64,000 nt of DNA from Bordetella pertussis 18323 (GTDB taxonomy: Bacteria; Pseudomonadota; Gammaproteobacteria; Burkholderiales; Burkholderiaceae_B): the NCBI RefSeq assembly GCF_000306945.1, contig NC_018518.1, forward strand, positions 2,914,001 through 2,978,000. The letters are read 5' to 3'. Shown here in pieces: positions 41,208 to 51,656 of the stretch; the stretch's first letter is position 1, and every line of letters begins with the position of its first letter. The notes beneath the pieces are model-generated. The model saw nothing but the letters and a program-made list of their open reading frames with translations. It had not been told where the DNA came from and made no database searches. Made by a program: the position numbers and the translations under genes.

Positions 41208-41353
41208 GGCGCCTGCCCATTGCGCGCCAATCCCGCCCAATCAAGCGGGAATTGGCGCGTTTTCCTGGACAATCCATCCCGGCCCGGCCGGTTTATCGGC
41301 CGCGGCGCCGCGCCTAAGCTGGACGTTCCCCCGATTTCACACGGAGACGTCCC

Positions 41354-42127
41354 ATGGCTGACCATTCCATCCAAGGCAAAGTCGCGCTTATCGCCGGCGG
41401 CGCCAAGAACCTCGGCGGCCTGATCGCCCGCGACCTGGCCGCCCACGGCGCCCGCGCCATCGCCATCCACTACAACAGTCCGGCATCCAAGGCCGACGCC
41501 GACGCCACGGTCGCGGCGCTGCAGGCCGCCGGCGCCCAGGCGGTGGCGCTGCAGGGCGACCTCACCACCGCGGCCGCGGTGGAAAAACTCTATGCCGACG
41601 CGGTGGCCGCCGTCGGCCGGCCCGACATCGCCATCAACACCGTGGGCAAGGTACTGAAGAAGCCATTCTCCGAGATCAGCGAGGCCGAGTACGACGAGAT
41701 GGCCGCCGTCAACGCCAAATCCGCGTTCTTCTTCCTCAAGGAAGCCGGCCGCCACGTCAACGACCACGGCAAGATCGTGACGCTGGTCACCTCGCTGCTG
41801 GGCGCGTTCACGCCGTTCTATTCGGCCTACGCGGGCACCAAGGCGCCGGTGGAGCATTACACCCGGGCCGCGGCCAAGGAGTTCGGCGCGCGCGGCATCT
41901 CGGTCACGGCGGTGGGCCCGGGCCCGATGGACACGCCCTTCTTCTACGGCCAGGAAAGCCCCGAAGCGGTGGCCTATCACCAGAGCGCCGCGGCGCTCTC
42001 GCCCCACTCGCCCACCGGCCTGACCCACATCGAGGACGTCGTGCCTTTCATCCGCCACCTGGTCAGCGACGGCTGGTAGATCACCGGCCAGACCTTGCTG
42101 ATCAACGGCGGCTACACCACCAAGTAA
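41354..42127 (+). pseudogene. Short-chain dehydrogenase/reductase with premature amber stop
   Basis: This SDR has the nucleotide-binding GGAKNLGG near residue 15 and the catalytic Tyr and Lys in YSAYAGTK. Translation stops at TAG 42077-42079 after 241 residues. The next codons, in the same frame, read ITGQTLLINGGYTTK and end at TAA 42125-42127, the universal SDR C-terminus. A TGG-to-TAG change of one base explains this. The lost segment includes the GGY/T element near the cofactor and dimer interface, so the enzyme is probably impaired. Confidence 0.88.
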
Positions 42128-42190
42128 GGCGGCCGGAGCGGGAACGGCTATGCTTTCGGCTGCGCCTGGCGCATTCCGAAAGCGAGCCTC

Positions 42191-43099
42191 ATGGACAGAT
42201 TCGACCAATACCGTGTCTTCGCCCAAGTCGCGGAGATGGGCAGCTTCATCAAGGCGGCCCACGCGCTGGAGCTGCCGCGCGCCTCCGTATCCGCCGCGGT
42301 CCAGCAGCTGGAGGGCCAGGTCGGCGCCCGGCTGCTGCATCGGACCACGCGCCAGGTACGCCTGACCGCCGACGGTACGCAACTGCTGGAGCGGATCCGC
42401 CCCCTGCTGGCCGAGGTCGAGGACATCGACCAGCTGTTCCAGGCCAGCCAGCGCCAGGCGGCCGGCAGGCTCAACATCGACGTGCCCAGCCGCATCGCGC
42501 GGCGCCTGGTCGCGCCCGCCCTGCCCGCCCTGCTGCGCCGCCATCCGCGCCTGCAGCTGGCGCTGGGCTCGGGCGACCGCGCCATCGACCTGGTACGCGA
42601 GGGCGTGGACTGCGCGGTGCGCATCGGCGTGCTGCACAGCAGCAGCCTGGTGGTGCGGCCGCTGGGCAGCCTGGCCTTGATCAACTGCGCCAGCCCGGCC
42701 TATCTGCGCGAACACGGCGAACCCGGGCACCCGGACGAATTGGCGGCGGGCCACTGGACGGTGGGCTACGCCAGCCCACAGACCGGCCGCGCGCTGCCCT
42801 GGGAATGCGCCACGCCGCGCGGCGGCACGAATCTCGTCGAGGCGGCCAGCCGGGTGGTCGTCAACAACGCCGAGAGCTATATCGCCTGTTGCCTGGCCGG
42901 GCTGGGACTGATCCAGATTCCCCGCTACGACGTGCAGCACCTGCTCGACGGCGGACAACTGGTGGAGGTCATGCCGGACCGCCGCGCCGCCTCCATGCCG
43001 GTGGCGCTGCTCTATCCGCACCGGCGCCAGCGCTCGCGGCGGCTGGCCGTCTTCCTGGAGTGGTTCGAGGCGCTCATGCAGCCGCACCTCGAAGCCTGA
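42191..43099 (+). CDS. LysR-family transcriptional regulator
   Basis: This 302-residue regulator has an N-terminal helix-turn-helix (MGSFIKAAHALELPRASVSAA, described as residues 16-36 region; TRQVRLTADG follows). A periplasmic-binding-type effector domain begins near residue 90 (GRLNIDVPSRIARRLVAPALP). It is in the CrgA/DsdC-like group often linked to oxidoreductases. It is co-directional with the SDR, 63 bp downstream of the SDR's ancestral stop; its target is not evident. Confidence 0.88.
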   Translation: MDRFDQYRVFAQVAEMGSFIKAAHALELPRASVSAAVQQLEGQVGARLLHRTTRQVRLTADGTQLLERIRPLLAEVEDIDQLFQASQRQAAGRLNIDVPSRIARRLVAPALPALLRRHPRLQLALGSGDRAIDLVREGVDCAVRIGVLHSSSLVVRPLGSLALINCASPAYLREHGEPGHPDELAAGHWTVGYASPQTGRALPWECATPRGGTNLVEAASRVVVNNAESYIACCLAGLGLIQIPRYDVQHLLDGGQLVEVMPDRRAASMPVALLYPHRRQRSRRLAVFLEWFEALMQPHLEA

Positions 43100-43103
43100 A
43101 CCA

Positions 43104-43394
43104 TCAGGCTTCGCGCTCTTCCGTCTTGAGGTGGTTGTCGTGGGCGAAATCGACCACGAACTTGTACGCCAGCGGTTCGAGCTCGCGCAGGCGCTGGTCG
43201 ACCACGACGCTGCGCACGCCGTCGATGACGACCGGCAGCACGTAGGGCGAGTAGGTAAGGTGGTTGCCGGCGCTGCCGGGCGGGCGGAACTGGGCCATGA
43301 CGCCGGCCAGGCGCTCCGCCCAGTCGCTCGGGCGAAAACGGACACCGCTTTCGGTGACGCCGTGGATAACGAATTGTTTGACGCGAGTTGCCAT
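43104..43394 (-). CDS. DUF3579 family protein
   Basis: This 96-residue cytosolic protein of unknown function matches a beta-proteobacterial family found next to arginine genes. Conserved parts are KQFVIHGVTESGVRFRPSDWAERL and PVVIDGVRSVVVDQRL, described here as residues about 6-30 and 54-70. The ATG at 43392-43394 fits. It is divergent from argD with about 210 bp between, and its stop lies 4 bp from the LysR stop. Confidence 0.8.
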   Translation of the reverse strand: MATRVKQFVIHGVTESGVRFRPSDWAERLAGVMAQFRPPGSAGNHLTYSPYVLPVVIDGVRSVVVDQRLRELEPLAYKFVVDFAHDNHLKTEEREA

Positions 43395-43603
43395 GTGACC
43401 TTCACTGCGGGCTTCGCGCGCGGACGCCGGGATCGGCCGCGTCTCAAACATGCGACCCGCGCCGCGAATTGTATATGATTGATCTTTTGGCCCGCGCCCG
43501 CCCTCGGGCAGGCGTCGGCCCACGACCGGCTTTCCGGCCGGCGCACGCCGCCGGCGCGCGCCGGCCCTCCGGTTCCGCCCCCTTTTTCGTGGAGAACCCC
43601 GCG

Positions 43604-44785
43604 ATGTCCTCTGCCCTGGCCAACATCTACGCCCGCCTGCCGGTGTCCTTCACCCACGGCCGCGGGGTCTGGCTCTGGGACACCGGCGAGCGGCGCTATC
43701 TCGACGCCCTGGCCGGCATCGGCGTCTCGTGCCTGGGACACGGCCATCCGGGGCTGGTGGCGGCCATCTCCGAACAGGCCGCGCGGCTCATCCACACGTC
43801 CAATATCTACGAGGTGCCGCAACAGGCGGCCCTGGCGCGCCGCCTGGCCGAGCTGTCCGGCATGAGCGAGGTGCTCTTCAACAACAGCGGCTCGGAAGCC
43901 AACGAGGCGGCCATCAAGCTGGCGCGCTACTACGGCTACAAGCAAGGCAATACGCACGCCCACATCATCACCATGGATTCGTCCTGGCATGGCCGCACCC
44001 TGGCCACGCTGGCGGCCACGGGCAGCGACAAGGCCCGCCAGGGCTTCGGGCCCATGCCGTCGGGGTTCATCCAGGTGCCCTATAACGACCTGCCGGCCAT
44101 CCGCGCCGCGGGCGAGGCCGAGCCGCGCGTCACCGCCGTGCTGCTGGAAGTCCTGCAGGGCGAAGGCGGCATCCGCCCCTCCGACATGGCGTTCCTGCAG
44201 GGGGTGCGGCAGCTGTGCACCGAACGCGGCTGGCTGCTCATGATCGACGAAGTGCAATCGGGGATCGGGCGCACCGGCAAGTGGTTCGCCCACCAATGGG
44301 CCGATATCCGCCCCGACGTCATGACCCTGGCCAAGGGCCTGGCCGGCGGCGTGCCCATCGGCGCGATGCTGGCCGCCGGCCCCGCCGCCGGCGTGTTCGC
44401 GCCCGGCAGCCACGGCACCACCTTCGGCGGCGGCCCGCTGGCGTGCGCCGCCGGCCTGGCGGTCATCGATGCGATCGAGCAGGAAGGCCTGCTCGGCAAT
44501 GCCCACGAGGTGGGCGCCCACCTGCATGCCGCGCTGGCCAGCGAACTGGCCGGCGCGCCCGGCGTCATCGAGGTCCGCGGCCGCGGCCTGATGCTGGGCA
44601 TCGAGCTGGACCGGCCCTGCGGCATCCTGGCCACCCGCGCCATGGAAGCCGGCCTGCTCATCAACGTGACGCGCGAACGCGTCGTCCGCCTGCTGCCTCC
44701 CCTGATACTCTCCGGGGAGGAAGCCGACCAGATCGTCCGGATCCTGGTGCCGCTGATCAAACAGTTCCTCGCTCAACAGCAATAA
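43604..44785 (+). CDS. argD: Acetylornithine aminotransferase
   Basis: This 393-residue class III PLP aminotransferase makes N-acetylornithine in arginine synthesis and may also serve lysine synthesis. FNNSGSEANEAAIK near residue 90 binds PLP phosphate, IDEVQSGIGRTG carries the PLP Asp, and TLAKGLAGG the Schiff-base Lys. The start ATG at 43604 gives the conserved MSSALANIYARLPV. The argF gene follows after about 50 bp. Confidence 0.94.
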   Translation: MSSALANIYARLPVSFTHGRGVWLWDTGERRYLDALAGIGVSCLGHGHPGLVAAISEQAARLIHTSNIYEVPQQAALARRLAELSGMSEVLFNNSGSEANEAAIKLARYYGYKQGNTHAHIITMDSSWHGRTLATLAATGSDKARQGFGPMPSGFIQVPYNDLPAIRAAGEAEPRVTAVLLEVLQGEGGIRPSDMAFLQGVRQLCTERGWLLMIDEVQSGIGRTGKWFAHQWADIRPDVMTLAKGLAGGVPIGAMLAAGPAAGVFAPGSHGTTFGGGPLACAAGLAVIDAIEQEGLLGNAHEVGAHLHAALASELAGAPGVIEVRGRGLMLGIELDRPCGILATRAMEAGLLINVTRERVVRLLPPLILSGEEADQIVRILVPLIKQFLAQQQ

Positions 44786-44836
44786 CCAACAGCGCGCCGC
44801 GGCCATGAGCCCAGGCGCAAGACCTGCGACATCATC

Positions 44837-45778
44837 ATGACTCCTCCCACGACCCAGAACGGCCCCTTGCGGCACTTCCTGCAATTCAAAGACTTCTCGC
44901 CCGCCGAGATCGCCTACGTGCTCGAACGCACCCGCATCATCAAGGACAAGTTCAAGCGCTACGAACCGCACATGCCGCTGCACGACCGCACGCTGGCCAT
45001 GGTGTTCGAGAAAGCCAGCACGCGAACCCGCGTCTCCTTCGAGGCCGGCATGTACCAGATGGGCGGCTCGGTCATCAACCTGACGTCCAACGACTCGCAG
45101 CTGGGCCGCTCCGAGCCCATCGAAGACACCGCGCGCGTGATTTCGCGCATGGTCGACATCGTCATGATCCGCACCTTCGAGCAGACCCGCATCGAGCGGT
45201 TCGCCTCGCATTCGCGCGTGCCGGTCATCAATGGCCTGACCAACGAATACCACCCGTGCCAGATCCTGGCCGACATCTTCACCTACATCGAACACCGCGG
45301 CCCCATCGCCGGCAAGACCGTGGCCTGGATCGGCGACGCCAACAACATGTCGTACACCTGGCTGCAGGCCGCCGAAATGCTGGGCTTCACGCTGCATGTG
45401 TCGACGCCCGCCGGCTACGAACTGGACCCGGCCCGCATCGGCGCGCCGGCCGCCGGCGTGCTCAAGCAATTCAAGGACCCGATGCAGGCCTGCCAGGGCG
45501 CGCACCTGGTGACCACCGACGTCTGGACCAGCATGGGCTACGAAGCCGAGAACGAGGAGCGCCGCGCCGCCTTCGCCGACTGGTGCGTGGACGCCGAGAT
45601 GATGGCCGCCGCCGACCCGCAGGCCGTGTTCATGCACTGCCTGCCGGCGCACCGCGGCGAGGAGGTCACCGGCGAAGTCATCGACGGCGCCCAGAGCGTG
45701 GTCTGGGACGAGGCCGAGAACCGCCTGCACGTGCAGAAGGCGCTGATGGAATTCCTGCTGCTGGGCCAGCTCGCCTGA
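44837..45778 (+). CDS. argF: Ornithine carbamoyltransferase, anabolic
   Basis: This 313-residue enzyme makes citrulline from ornithine and carbamoyl phosphate. The carbamoyl phosphate motif STRTRVSFE is near residue 58, the HPCQILAD motif near 140, and the ornithine loop HCLPAHRGEE near 270. Length is normal. It stands between argD and argG, so three of the arginine pathway steps are together here. Confidence 0.96.
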   Translation: MTPPTTQNGPLRHFLQFKDFSPAEIAYVLERTRIIKDKFKRYEPHMPLHDRTLAMVFEKASTRTRVSFEAGMYQMGGSVINLTSNDSQLGRSEPIEDTARVISRMVDIVMIRTFEQTRIERFASHSRVPVINGLTNEYHPCQILADIFTYIEHRGPIAGKTVAWIGDANNMSYTWLQAAEMLGFTLHVSTPAGYELDPARIGAPAAGVLKQFKDPMQACQGAHLVTTDVWTSMGYEAENEERRAAFADWCVDAEMMAAADPQAVFMHCLPAHRGEEVTGEVIDGAQSVVWDEAENRLHVQKALMEFLLLGQLA

Positions 45779-45871
45779 ACCGGCGCGGCCCGCGCGGCCA
45801 CGGGCGGCCGGGCGCAGCGCCCCGGCGCCGTCCGGCCGCCTGCGCCCAAAAGCGCTAAAATGCCCCGTTAG

Positions 45872-47266
<1,395 letters not shown>

Positions 47267-47281
47267 GCGGCAACCGCGCGA

Positions 47282-47315
47282 GGGTGCCTGTCCCTGCCGG
47301 GACAGGCACCCTTTT
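47282..47315 (+). terminator. Intrinsic terminator after argG
   Basis: A perfect 13-bp stem (GGGTGCCTGTCCC / GGGACAGGCACCC), loop TGCC, then TTTT. The convergent kup gene ends 35 bp further on. Confidence 0.92.
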
Positions 47316-47350
47316 GCCGCAGGTGTCGCCCCCCATGCCGGAACAGGCGC

Positions 47351-49261
47351 CTACAGTTCCACCTGCATGCCCATTTCCACCACGCGGTTGGGCGGAATCT
47401 TGAAAAATCGGGTGCTGCGGGTCGAGTTGCGCGCCATGAAAGCGAACAGGGCGCGACGCCAGCGCGCCATGGCCGGCCGCCGGGCCGCGACCACGGTCTG
47501 GCGCGACAGATAGAACGAGGTCCGCATGGGTTCGAGGTCGATCTCGGGATAGGCCTCGGCCACCTGGCGCAAGGCGTCGGGCACGTCCGGATCTTCCTTG
47601 AAGCCGTAGTTGATGCTTGCTTGCCAGCTCGACGCGCTGATCTTGTGCATCTCGAAGCGCTCGTCCTCCGAGACGTAGGGCACATCGGCCACCCGGATCG
47701 ACAGGAACAGCACGTGGTCGTGCAGGACCTTGTTGTGCTTGAGATTGTGCAGCAACGCCGGCGGCACGTTGCCGGCGTTCATGGTCATGAAGATCGCCGT
47801 GCCCTGCACCCGCGCCGGCGGGAACGCCTCGAGCTGCGTCATGAACTCCCGCAAAGGCTGCCGGTCGCGCGCCTGCATGTCGGCCAACAGGCGGCGACCG
47901 CGCCGCCACGTCATCATGAGCGTGAACACCACCACCCCGACCAGCAAGGGCAGCCAGCCACCCTCGTGGATCTTGAAGATATTGGCGCCGAACAGCAGGA
48001 TGTCGATCACGAGCAGCGCGCCCAGCAGCACCATCCACAGCACCCGCTTGCCGCCGGTGGAATCGCGCGGCAACACCGCGAACGCCAGCACCGAGGTCGT
48101 CAGCATGGTCCCGGTCACGGCAAAACCGTAGGCGGCGGCCAGGTTCTCGGAATTGCGAAACAGCAGCACCAGCACCAGCACGGCGCACAGCAGCAAGGCA
48201 TTGACCTGCGGCAGGTAGATCTGCCCCTTCTCGACCGCCGAGGTGTGCAGGATCTGCATGCGCGGCCAGAAACCCAGCTGCACGGCCTGCCGCGTCACCG
48301 AAAAGGCGCCGGAGATCACCGCCTGGGACGCCACCACGGTGGCCACCGTGGCCAGCCCGACCAGCGCCGCCAGCCCCCATTCGGGCGCCATCAGGAAAAA
48401 CGGGTTGCGGATCGCCGCCGGGTCGCGCAGCAGCAACGCGCCCTGGCCGAAATAGCACAGCGTCAGCGCCGGCAACACCATGGCGAACCAGGCGCGCCGG
48501 ATCGCCGGCCGCCCGAAATGCCCCATGTCCGCATACAGGGCTTCGGCGCCGGTCAGCGCCAGCACCACCGCGCCCAGCAACAGGAAACTCATCACCGGGA
48601 ACTCGGCGATGAAGCGCAGCGCCCACACTGGATTGAGCGCGGCCAGCACCTCCGGTGTCAGCCAGATTTGATAGCCGCCCAATACCGCCAGCGTCGCGAA
48701 CCACAGCGCCATGATGGGACCAAACAGCTTGCCCACCGCGCCGGTGCCGTGCGACTGGATGGCGAACAGCGCAACCAGCACCACCAGCGCCACGGGCACC
48801 ACCCAGGGTTCGAGCGTGTGCGACACGATGCTGATGCCTTCGAGCGCCGACAGGACGGAAATCGCCGGCGTGATCATGCTGTCGCCATAGAACAGCGCCG
48901 CGCCGAAGATGCCCAGCACGATCAGCAGCCAGCGCGCCCTGCCCTCGCGGCCGCGCACGGCCAGCTCCAGCAGCGCCAGCGTGCCGCCCTCGCCCCGATT
49001 GTCGGCGCGCAGCACCAGCGTCACATACTTGAGCGACACCACGATCATGAGCAGCCAGAACAGGATGGAAAGCACCCCCAGCACGTGGGCAGGCTGCAGG
49101 TCGTCGATGGTGTTCAGACAGGCGCGCAAGGTATACAGCGGGCTGGTGCCGATATCGCCGTACACCACGCCCAACGCCCCCAGCATCAATGCCATGCGCG
49201 ACGACGGCGCGTGGATGGCGGTCTTGGCGTCGCGGGGCGCGCCGGCGGCGGTGTGGGTCAT
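47351..49261 (-). CDS. kup: Low-affinity potassium uptake protein Kup
   Basis: This 636-residue K+/H+ symporter has about twelve membrane segments. The N-terminal MLGALGVVYGDIGTSPLYTL and DNRGEGGTLAL near residue 95 are the Kup signatures. A C-terminal cytosolic domain follows (about 470-636). It starts at ATG 49261, which overlaps the stop of the histidine kinase by 4 bp. It is thus the third gene of a response regulator-kinase-kup unit. Confidence 0.96.
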   Translation of the reverse strand: MTHTAAGAPRDAKTAIHAPSSRMALMLGALGVVYGDIGTSPLYTLRACLNTIDDLQPAHVLGVLSILFWLLMIVVSLKYVTLVLRADNRGEGGTLALLELAVRGREGRARWLLIVLGIFGAALFYGDSMITPAISVLSALEGISIVSHTLEPWVVPVALVVLVALFAIQSHGTGAVGKLFGPIMALWFATLAVLGGYQIWLTPEVLAALNPVWALRFIAEFPVMSFLLLGAVVLALTGAEALYADMGHFGRPAIRRAWFAMVLPALTLCYFGQGALLLRDPAAIRNPFFLMAPEWGLAALVGLATVATVVASQAVISGAFSVTRQAVQLGFWPRMQILHTSAVEKGQIYLPQVNALLLCAVLVLVLLFRNSENLAAAYGFAVTGTMLTTSVLAFAVLPRDSTGGKRVLWMVLLGALLVIDILLFGANIFKIHEGGWLPLLVGVVVFTLMMTWRRGRRLLADMQARDRQPLREFMTQLEAFPPARVQGTAIFMTMNAGNVPPALLHNLKHNKVLHDHVLFLSIRVADVPYVSEDERFEMHKISASSWQASINYGFKEDPDVPDALRQVAEAYPEIDLEPMRTSFYLSRQTVVAARRPAMARWRRALFAFMARNSTRSTRFFKIPPNRVVEMGMQVEL

Positions 49262-50376
49262 GATGCTCGTTCTTGTCGGGTGAGTTGCGTACCGATGCGC
49301 GGGCCGGGAAACACCACCGACAGCCGCGTGCCCCCATACTCGGGCCGGCTGGACAGCTTCCACCACGCGCCATGGGCGTGCGCGATCTCGCGCACGATCG
49401 CCAGCCCCAGGCCCGAGCCGCCAGCCTTGGCATCGGGCGCGCGGTAGAAGGCCTCGAACACGCTGTCGCGCTCCTGGGGGCTGATGCCCGGGCCGTCGTC
49501 CTCGATGATCAGCGCCGGCGGATTGACGCCTATGGTCAGGCAAATGCGGCCGCGCGGCTTGCCGTAGCGCAGCGCGTTATCGATCAGGTTGCCCAGCATT
49601 TCGTCGAGCAGCAGCGGGTCGCCATCGATCCAGACCGACTGTTCGGGCGCCACCAGGTCGATCTCGGCCTGCGCGGCGCGCACGCGCGGAATCCACTCGG
49701 CGCCGCTGGCGCGGACCCATTCGCACAGGTCCAGCCGAATGAAGCGGTCCTGCGGCCGCGCGTCGGGATCGGCGCGCGCCATCACCAGCAATTGCTGGCC
49801 CAGCCGGATCATGCGGTCGCTGACCGCCTTGATGCGCTCGGCGCGCATCCGCACGTCCTCGGGCAGGGGCCGCGCCAGCATCAGCTCGGACTCCAGGCGC
49901 AGCCCGCTCAGCGGGGTGCGCAGCTGGTGCGCCGCGTGGCCGATGAAGCGGCGCTGGGCCGCCAGCGACGCGTCCAGGCGGCCCAGCAGGTCATTGATAT
50001 GCGTGACCAGCGGCGCAATCTCGGCCGGCAGGCCCGCCACTTCCATGGGCTGCATGTCGTCGATCGAGCGCTGGCGGATTTCCTCGGCCAGATGATTGAC
50101 CGAACGCAGGCCCGAACGCACGCCGCGGATGATGACGCCGGTGAACAGGGCGATCAGGACGATCTGGCCCACCACCATCAGCCAGAAGAAGTCTTCCAGC
50201 ATCCAGATCGACATGTCGATCTTGTGCGTGATCACCCAGGTCGCGGCCAGATCCAGCAGCACCAGCAGCAACACCGGCGGCATCAGGCGCAGCACGAGGT
50301 GGCGCGCCAGCGAGCCGCGCGGCAGCTTCCAGCCTACGGGATCGGGCGGCGGCGGTGTGGGAGGAAGGGAATTCAT
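49258..50376 (-). CDS. Sensor histidine kinase, TctE/QseC-like
   Basis: This 372-residue membrane kinase has two hydrophobic segments (about 30-50 and 63-84) with only a short loop between, so it has little or no periplasmic sensor. A HAMP-like linker follows, then the His box GHAAHQLRTPLSG with His150, N box NLIDNALRYG, and G boxes DDGPGI and GSGLGLAI. It is translationally coupled to kup. Its signal may be within the membrane or cytosol. Confidence 0.9.
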   Translation of the reverse strand: MNSLPPTPPPPDPVGWKLPRGSLARHLVLRLMPPVLLLVLLDLAATWVITHKIDMSIWMLEDFFWLMVVGQIVLIALFTGVIIRGVRSGLRSVNHLAEEIRQRSIDDMQPMEVAGLPAEIAPLVTHINDLLGRLDASLAAQRRFIGHAAHQLRTPLSGLRLESELMLARPLPEDVRMRAERIKAVSDRMIRLGQQLLVMARADPDARPQDRFIRLDLCEWVRASGAEWIPRVRAAQAEIDLVAPEQSVWIDGDPLLLDEMLGNLIDNALRYGKPRGRICLTIGVNPPALIIEDDGPGISPQERDSVFEAFYRAPDAKAGGSGLGLAIVREIAHAHGAWWKLSSRPEYGGTRLSVVFPGPRIGTQLTRQERAS

Positions 50377-50434
50377 GGTCGGAAGGCTGGCGGGGCCGGC
50401 ATGCCCCGGGCCTGGGTCCGCCGGCCCGGGCTCA

Positions 50435-51106
50435 TCACGCCGCTTCCACGTCCAGCATGTAGCCGAAGCCGCGCACCGTCTGGATGCTGGCGCCGGATCC
50501 CTCGAGCCGCTTGCGCAGGCGGTAGACATACACCTCGACGGCATTCTCGCTGAAATCGGCATCCCAGGCAGACAGGGAATTGACGATCTGGCGTTTGGTC
50601 ACGACCCGGCCGGAACGCGCCATCAGCATTTCCAGCACGGACAGTTCGCGCACCGACAACGCCAGGCGCGTGCCGTTGGCGCGCACCTCGCGCCCGACGG
50701 TGTCGAACACCAGCGGGCCGACCTCGATCTGGGGCTGCGCCTGCCCGGACCGGCGGCGTCCCAGGGCGCGCACGCGCGCCGCCAGTTCGGGCAGGTCGAA
50801 AGGCTTGGTGACATAGTCGTCGGCGCCGGCATCCAGACCCGCCACGCGGTCGTCCAGGCCGTCGCGCGCGGTGAGGATCAGTACCGGCACCTGGTTGCCG
50901 TCCTGGCGCAATTGGCGCAGTACGTCGAGGCCGCTCATGCCGGGCAGGTTGAGGTCCAGCAGGAGGAGATCGTAGGGCTGGCCCGCCAGGGCTCCCAGGA
51001 CCTTGTCGCCCTCGGTCAGCCAATCGACCGCATACCCCTGGTCGGCCAGAAACTCCTGGAGCGCGTGGCCCAGGGTGGTGTCATCTTCGATTACGAGTAC
51101 TCGCAT
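50435..51106 (-). CDS. OmpR-family response regulator, TctD-like
   Basis: This 223-residue regulator has receiver acidic residues in VIEDDT, phospho-acceptor Asp51 (LLLLDLNLPG), and Lys in TKPFDLPEL. A winged-helix output domain follows (about 125-220; SIQTVRGFGYMLD). It is the first gene of the unit with the kinase and kup, separated from the kinase by 58 bp. Confidence 0.93.
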   Translation of the reverse strand: MRVLVIEDDTTLGHALQEFLADQGYAVDWLTEGDKVLGALAGQPYDLLLLDLNLPGMSGLDVLRQLRQDGNQVPVLILTARDGLDDRVAGLDAGADDYVTKPFDLPELAARVRALGRRRSGQAQPQIEVGPLVFDTVGREVRANGTRLALSVRELSVLEMLMARSGRVVTKRQIVNSLSAWDADFSENAVEVYVYRLRKRLEGSGASIQTVRGFGYMLDVEAA

Positions 51107-51188
51107 TCCGCGATTCTAGCGCGATCCGGGCCGACGGCAAGGCCCGCGCCCGCGGCGCGGACACCCCGGGAGCGGGAGCCGTGGCCGG

Positions 51189-51656
51189 TCAGGGCGCAGC
51201 GGGTGCGGCCGATGCGCCGGCCTCGCCGGGCGCGCCCTGGGGCGCGGGGCTGGTGATGAAGCCGATGCGGGTCATGCCCGAACGACGCGCCGACGCCATG
51301 ACCTGGGCCAGCGTCTCGTAGCGGGTTGCCTGGTCGGCGCGGATGCGGATCTCGGCCTGCGGCTTGTCGCCGGCGATCGCCTTGAAGCGGTTGGGCAGGT
51401 CGTCGATGCTGACCGGCTTCTCGTCCCAGAACAACGCGCCGTTGGCGTCGATGGCCAGGTCGATCGTCTTGGGCTCTTCCTCGATCTGCTCGGCGCTGAC
51501 CTGCGGAATGTTGATGCGGATCGAATGGGCCAGCAGCGGCGCCGTGATGATGAAAATCACCAGCAGCACCAGCATGACGTCGATCAGCGGCACCATGTTG
51601 ATCTCCGACACGGTGTGGCTGCCCGAGCCCTTGTTGTCGAAGCTGCCGAAAGTCAT
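51189..51656 (-). CDS. exbD: TonB-system proton channel subunit ExbD
   Basis: This 155-residue inner-membrane protein has one membrane helix, MVPLIDVMLVLLVIF, with the essential proton-path Asp26, and a periplasmic domain after it. The C-terminal 18 residues are Ala/Pro/Gly-rich and unusual. Its start overlaps the exbB stop by one base. Confidence 0.95.
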   Translation of the reverse strand: MTFGSFDNKGSGSHTVSEINMVPLIDVMLVLLVIFIITAPLLAHSIRINIPQVSAEQIEEEPKTIDLAIDANGALFWDEKPVSIDDLPNRFKAIAGDKPQAEIRIRADQATRYETLAQVMASARRSGMTRIGFITSPAPQGAPGEAGASAAPAAP

